This document shows positions 8,134 to 10,034 of a DNA stretch of 10,034 nt, piece after piece. The stretch covers positions 286,246-296,279 of the forward strand of contig PLWQ01000009.1 of the NCBI GenBank assembly GCA_003165595.1. The letters run 5' to 3'. The notes under the pieces are model-generated. The model was not told where the DNA came from, did not search any database, and saw nothing but the letters and a program-made list of their open reading frames with translations. This stretch comes from Fibrobacterota bacterium (lineage in GTDB: Bacteria > Fibrobacterota > Chitinivibrionia > Chitinivibrionales > FEN-1185). A program made the position numbers and the translations under genes. The first letter of the stretch is position 1, and each line of letters starts with the position of its first letter.

Positions 8134-8640
8134 TTAAATCTGCAACGCCTGCATGTACATGTTCTTCGACGCGTTGAACGCGGTCACGTTCGCCTCGTAG
8201 GCGCGCGTGGCGGAGATCATGTTGGTCATTTCCTCAACAACGTTGATATTGGGCATTGCCACATAGCCGTTTTTGTCGGCATCCGGATGAGACGGATCGT
8301 ACACCAGTTTGGGCGGTCGCGAGTCTTCTCTTATTTCGTCAACCCGCACGCCGTTGCCGAAGAACCGCTCGTCCTTGGGAAACGACATCGGCGGGATATC
8401 GATGTGATCCGGTTGCGTCACGGTGCCGGTGAGCTTTACTTCCTGGTTGACGACACTGGTGTCGTGCTCGTCGCTGTCGGCCGCGAAAACGGGAAACTGC
8501 CGCTTGTAGGGCCCGCCCTTTTCGGTGCGCGTGGTCTCGACATTGGCAAGGTTCGACGAAATGGTGTTGAGACGGATTCGCTCTGCGCGAAGCCCCGACG
8601 CGGAGATATTGAGGTCCGAGAAAAGTCCCACGAGCGGCAT
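8134..8640 (-). CDS. flgC: FlgC, proximal rod protein
   Basis: FlgC is one of the proximal-rod subunits polymerised on FliE in the periplasm. It is exported by the flagellar type III system, so it has no Sec signal. The N-terminal rod signature is clear: ISASGLRAERIRLNTISSNL (12-31), followed by NVETT. The C-terminal heptad-rich helix is MTNMISATRAYEANVTAFNA (138-157) and the protein ends MYMQALQI. At 168 residues it is longer than the roughly 134-150 residues common elsewhere; the extra length is in the middle (about 50-115), where rod proteins vary. The ATG at 8640 has AAGGAG 5 bases upstream. It follows flgB by 24 bp. Confidence 0.96.
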   Translation of the reverse strand: MPLVGLFSDLNISASGLRAERIRLNTISSNLANVETTRTEKGGPYKRQFPVFAADSDEHDTSVVNQEVKLTGTVTQPDHIDIPPMSFPKDERFFGNGVRVDEIREDSRPPKLVYDPSHPDADKNGYVAMPNINVVEEMTNMISATRAYEANVTAFNASKNMYMQALQI

Positions 8641-8664
8641 CGCTTCTCCTTTTACAAACGATTA

Positions 8665-9087
8665 CTACTGAATGCTCTTGGCCTGGATGGCGGCATTCAG
8701 CTTCTTGAATTTTCCGTTGAGAAACTTGGCCCCGAAATTGTACAGAATCTGGTTCTCGGCCAGTTTCGCCATTTCGGTATCGATATCAACGTTGTTCACA
8801 CCGCTCGCCAGAGTGGGATCAACCGGCTTCTGCACCGTAGGCTGCAACGAGGAAAAATCGGGTCTTCCCAGCTGCATGTGCTTATCGTTGGTCCGCGTGC
8901 CAATGAGCCTGCTGTTGTCCATTGCCTTGCGCAGTTCGCTTTCGAAGTTCACTTCAAGCCGTTGATACCCGGGTGTATTCACATTCGCGATGTTGTTTGC
9001 AATCACGCGCTGGCGAAGCATGCCCGCGTCAAGACTCTTTGAAAGAAGCGGTATCGACGAGTTGTTGAAAATGGTTTCGCCGAGCAT
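8665..9087 (-). CDS. flgB: FlgB, proximal rod protein
   Basis: FlgB is the proximal-rod subunit nearest FliE. This 140-residue protein has the rod signature ANNIANVNTPGYQRLEV (30-46), a variable centre (about 55-95) and the conserved end NNVDIDTEMAKLAENQILYN (98-117). That end continues into the final helix (KFLNGKFKKLNAAIQ). The open frame extends back to 9192, but the extra 35 residues are unlike FlgB and would put the start upstream of the predicted transcription start. The ATG at 9087 has TGGGGAA 4-10 bases upstream and the family N-terminus. It is the first gene of the flagellar run in this window, with the predicted sigma-54 promoter 62-77 bp upstream. Confidence 0.95.
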   Translation of the reverse strand: MLGETIFNNSSIPLLSKSLDAGMLRQRVIANNIANVNTPGYQRLEVNFESELRKAMDNSRLIGTRTNDKHMQLGRPDFSSLQPTVQKPVDPTLASGVNNVDIDTEMAKLAENQILYNFGAKFLNGKFKKLNAAIQAKSIQ

Positions 9088-9148
9088 ACATTCCCCACTT
9101 GATGACAGCCGGATTTCAACCGGGCGTGATTCTCCGACCCTTCCTTTG

Positions 9149-9164
9149 TGCAACAAGGATGCCA
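9149..9164 (-). promoter_or_regulatory. Sigma-54 (RpoN) promoter for the flgB operon
   Basis: On the minus strand the sequence is TGGCATCCTTGTTGCA. Against the sigma-54 consensus TGGCACG-N4-TTGCW, 10 of 12 defined bases match. The essential GG (-24) and GC (-12) are present with exactly 10 bases between them. The predicted transcription start is near 9138, giving a leader of about 51 nt before flgB. Sigma-54 polymerase needs an NtrC-type ATPase activator, so the operon is predicted to be switched on by such a factor, as for FlrC/FleR-class flagellar systems. Start site and activator are inferred. Confidence 0.7.
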
Positions 9165-9249
9165 AAGTACAAGCAAAGGAGCCAAAGGACATGATTTAAA
9201 ATGGCCAATTTTGCATCCTCCTTGTTATCAATGAGTTGCAATCGACAAA

Positions 9250-9274
9250 TTCCAGAATGTCTTTGCACCTGGAA
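9250..9274. promoter_or_regulatory. Inverted repeat, possible activator-binding site
   Basis: TTCCAG (9250-9255) and CTGGAA (9269-9274) form a perfect 6-bp inverted repeat with a 13-base spacer, so the half-sites are 19 bp apart centre to centre. Its centre is about 124 bp upstream of the predicted sigma-54 start, a normal distance for an enhancer-binding protein, and it ends 8 bp before the -35 of the sigma-28-like promoter. Arms of this length arise by chance fairly often. Confidence 0.3.
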
Positions 9275-9462
9275 AATATGCTAAAGTACGGAAAAGAAAT
9301 TGCCGATACGGCGGGGAGTTATTTACCTAGCTGGGGGAATTTTTTGCCACTGTGAAGTTCAGGGAATTTAGGGAAGAATTAACGAGGGAAGATGGCATCA
9401 GCGACACCCTGCGACGCTTCGAAGCACCCACACGGTTCGCCATTCTACTCCCAAATACCTAA
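9257..9462 (+). other. Possible frameshifted coding remnant on the plus strand
   Basis: Two plus-strand frames meet at homopolymers (GGGGG then TTTTTT, 9333-9345). The first, from an ATG at 9257, reads MSLHLENMLKYGKEIADTAG and stops at 9355. The second, open from 9331, contains FREFREELTREDGISDTLRR and ends FAILLPNT at 9462. A one-base change at the homopolymers would join them into about 68 residues with a protein-like composition. The FAILLPNT ending recalls the strand after the GGDEF motif of diguanylate cyclases, but no GGDEF is present. There is no clear ribosome-binding site, and the sigma-28-like promoter lies inside the first part, so at most one of the two readings is functional. Confidence 0.15.
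9282..9309 (+). promoter_or_regulatory. Sigma-28 (FliA/SigD)-type promoter, pointing away from flgB
   Basis: TAAAGTAC (9282-9289) and GCCGATAC (9302-9309) match the sigma-28 elements TAAAGTTT and GCCGATAA at 6 of 8 and 7 of 8 positions. Sixteen bases separate TAAA from GCCGATA, within the 14-16 accepted for this sigma class. The predicted start is near 9316-9318. The orientation is opposite to the flagellar operon, and the downstream 250 bp carry no recognised intact gene. The match is strong for sequence so close to a flagellar cluster, but the promoter's target is unclear. Confidence 0.5.
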
Positions 9463-9949
9463 AGTACGCCGTGTTTCGCCACGGTTTGGGGACTGTTGGC
9501 CGCAGGAACCCTCACTACAACGCATGTCGGGTCCGAATCAATGCGGATCGTACCTCCATGAGCTTCTATAATCTTCTTGCAATTGTAAAGGCGGTGACGG
9601 GACTGCCCAAATCATGGAGGATAAATGAGGTGTTCATGCCGATAATCGAAAAGCCATTCAGGTGCTCCTCCATCTTCTCGTGGTTGCGCATGATCAAGCC
9701 GAAAAAGTAGCCTAAAAGGCTGGAAAGAACAACGTACGCAAGAGCATCAAGACGGTCGTGCAAGCCGATAGTATTTCTGACAACATCCCAGACTAGGTGA
9801 AAACCAAACTTATTGCCGTAAATGCCAAGGTGTTCATTTTTTTCGAACAACGTGTATATGATATCACTCACTGGGTGAAAGACGAAATATCCCGCTAACC
9901 CGCCAACAAGCGTCGAGACCAGAACATAGTGTTTCCGAAACAGTGACAT
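9459..9949 (-). pseudogene. Broken membrane sensor histidine kinase with internal deletion
   Basis: An ORF from ATG 9949 (AAGGAAG about 8 bases upstream) runs 127 residues to a stop at 9566. It has likely membrane segments at about 8-26 (YVLVSTLVGGLAGYFVFHP) and 69-87 (ALAYVVLSSLLGYFFGLIM). Then comes a HisKA-type H box, SFILHDLGSPVTAF (108-121), with His112 the expected phospho-acceptor. It breaks off after FTIARRL. In another frame, 9578 to the stop at 9459 reads KKIIEAHGGTIRIDSDP, then VVVRVPAAN. This is the usual end of a kinase ATP-binding domain (G-L-x-x-x-K-K-I-I-E-A-H-G-G). Normally about 180-200 residues separate H box and this motif; here they nearly touch. The N, G1 and most of the G2 boxes are absent, so it cannot phosphorylate. 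The simplest reading is an internal deletion with frameshift; a short membrane protein could still be made. An assembly error is the alternative. Confidence 0.65.
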
Positions 9950-9981
9950 GTTCTTCTTCCTTCTTTGAAACGAGGAATTAT

Positions 9982-10034
9982 CTATTGGTCAATCTCCAAT
10001 TCCTCCCTGCCTACCTTCTCTTCCCCACCATAAT
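9982..10034 (-). CDS. Possible C-terminal end of an upstream gene (cut by window edge)
   Basis: On the minus strand a frame entering from the right edge reads YGGEEKVGREELEIDQ and stops with TAG at 9982-9984, 32 bp before the kinase-remnant start. The charged, helix-prone composition and position would fit the tail of a gene in the same transcription unit. The visible part is only 16 codons, too few to identify, and another frame in the same stretch is also open for 14 codons, so this is a weak call. Confidence 0.25.
   Translation of the reverse strand, partial: YGGEEKVGREELEIDQ

Larger units (their letters stand above)
9088..9458. other. Gene-poor regulatory region upstream of flgB
   Basis: About 370 bp lie between flgB and the kinase remnant. 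The stretch is more AT-rich than the flagellar genes. It holds a sigma-54-type promoter toward flgB, a sigma-28-type promoter toward the right, a 6+6 inverted repeat, and copies of a CTAAAGTACG-like 10-mer. A short GCCG-TAT-CGGC stem followed by a T-rich run on the minus strand (around 9290-9312) could be a weak terminator, but it is only 4 bp and overlaps the sigma-28 -10 element. No convincing complete protein-coding gene was found here on either strand. Confidence 0.6.
9162..9468 (+). repeat. Three same-orientation copies of a CTAAAGTACG-like 10-mer
   Basis: CTAAAGTACG occurs exactly at 9281-9290 and 9459-9468, and a two-mismatch copy CCAAAGTACA is at 9162-9171. The middle copy supplies the -35 of the sigma-28-like promoter, the left copy overlaps the -24 region of the sigma-54 promoter, and the right copy spans the stop codon of the kinase remnant. 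They may be factor-binding sites or coincidence. Confidence 0.25.

Noticed and set aside
7825-9042. A 405-codon plus-strand open frame antisense to flgC and flgB
   Set aside because: It runs entirely opposite three supported minus-strand genes, gives an Arg/His-rich product with no recognisable motif, and has no ribosome site. It is an artefact of GC-rich codon use.
9198-9212. Near-palindrome AAAATGGCCAATTTT upstream of the sigma-54 site as an operator
   Set aside because: It is AT-rich with an imperfect centre and no second copy; chance is a sufficient explanation.
9392-9571. A 59-codon plus-strand ORF with GAGGG before its ATG, downstream of the sigma-28-like promoter
   Set aside because: It is antisense to the kinase C-terminal remnant and its composition (many P, S, C, R) looks random. 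Kept only as a possibility under the promoter finding.
9638-9645. A perfect sigma-28 -10 element GCCGATAA on the plus strand
   Set aside because: The nearest TAAA is only 12 bases upstream instead of 14-16, and the site lies inside the kinase-remnant coding sequence, where it encodes IIG on the other strand.

Overview
The window holds most of a flagellar basal-body and export operon on the minus strand. Reading in the direction of transcription (right to left), it contains flgB, flgC, a small gene of unknown function, fliE, fliF, fliG, fliH, fliI and fliJ. All are complete, have intact family motifs, and mostly sit 6 to 172 bp apart. Together they encode proximal-rod proteins (FlgB, FlgC), the rod-to-ring adaptor (FliE), the MS ring (FliF), a switch/rotor protein (FliG) and the soluble export ATPase complex (FliH, FliI, FliJ). 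After fliJ the flagellar genes stop. The next gene (1-1758, running off the left edge) encodes a signal-peptide-bearing, beta-rich secreted protein, not the hook genes often found there.

The region upstream of flgB (about 9088-9458) looks regulatory. A good sigma-54 site (GG and GC separated by 10 bases) points into flgB with a predicted 51-nt leader. An inverted repeat lies about 125 bp upstream of the predicted start, a suitable distance for an enhancer-binding protein. A sigma-28 (FliA/SigD)-type promoter faces the other way on the plus strand, and no convincing gene follows it.

Further right is what appears to be a broken membrane histidine kinase. Its N-terminal membrane part and phospho-acceptor H box are followed within about a dozen bases by the end of a kinase ATP-binding domain in another frame. 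The core of the catalytic region is missing. The last codons of another minus-strand gene may enter at the right edge.

Other structures include an AT-rich inverted repeat built from 7-base units between fliE and fliF, and an uncharacterised 86-residue gene between flgC and fliE. The organism is a flagellated bacterium with a moderately GC-rich genome. Sigma-54 plus sigma-28 flagellar control and a signal-peptide protein suggest a diderm. The style of the secreted protein (repeated G-N-x-hydrophobic-hydrophobic-x-W strands) is compatible with Fibrobacterota or another FCB-type lineage, but that is only a weak inference.
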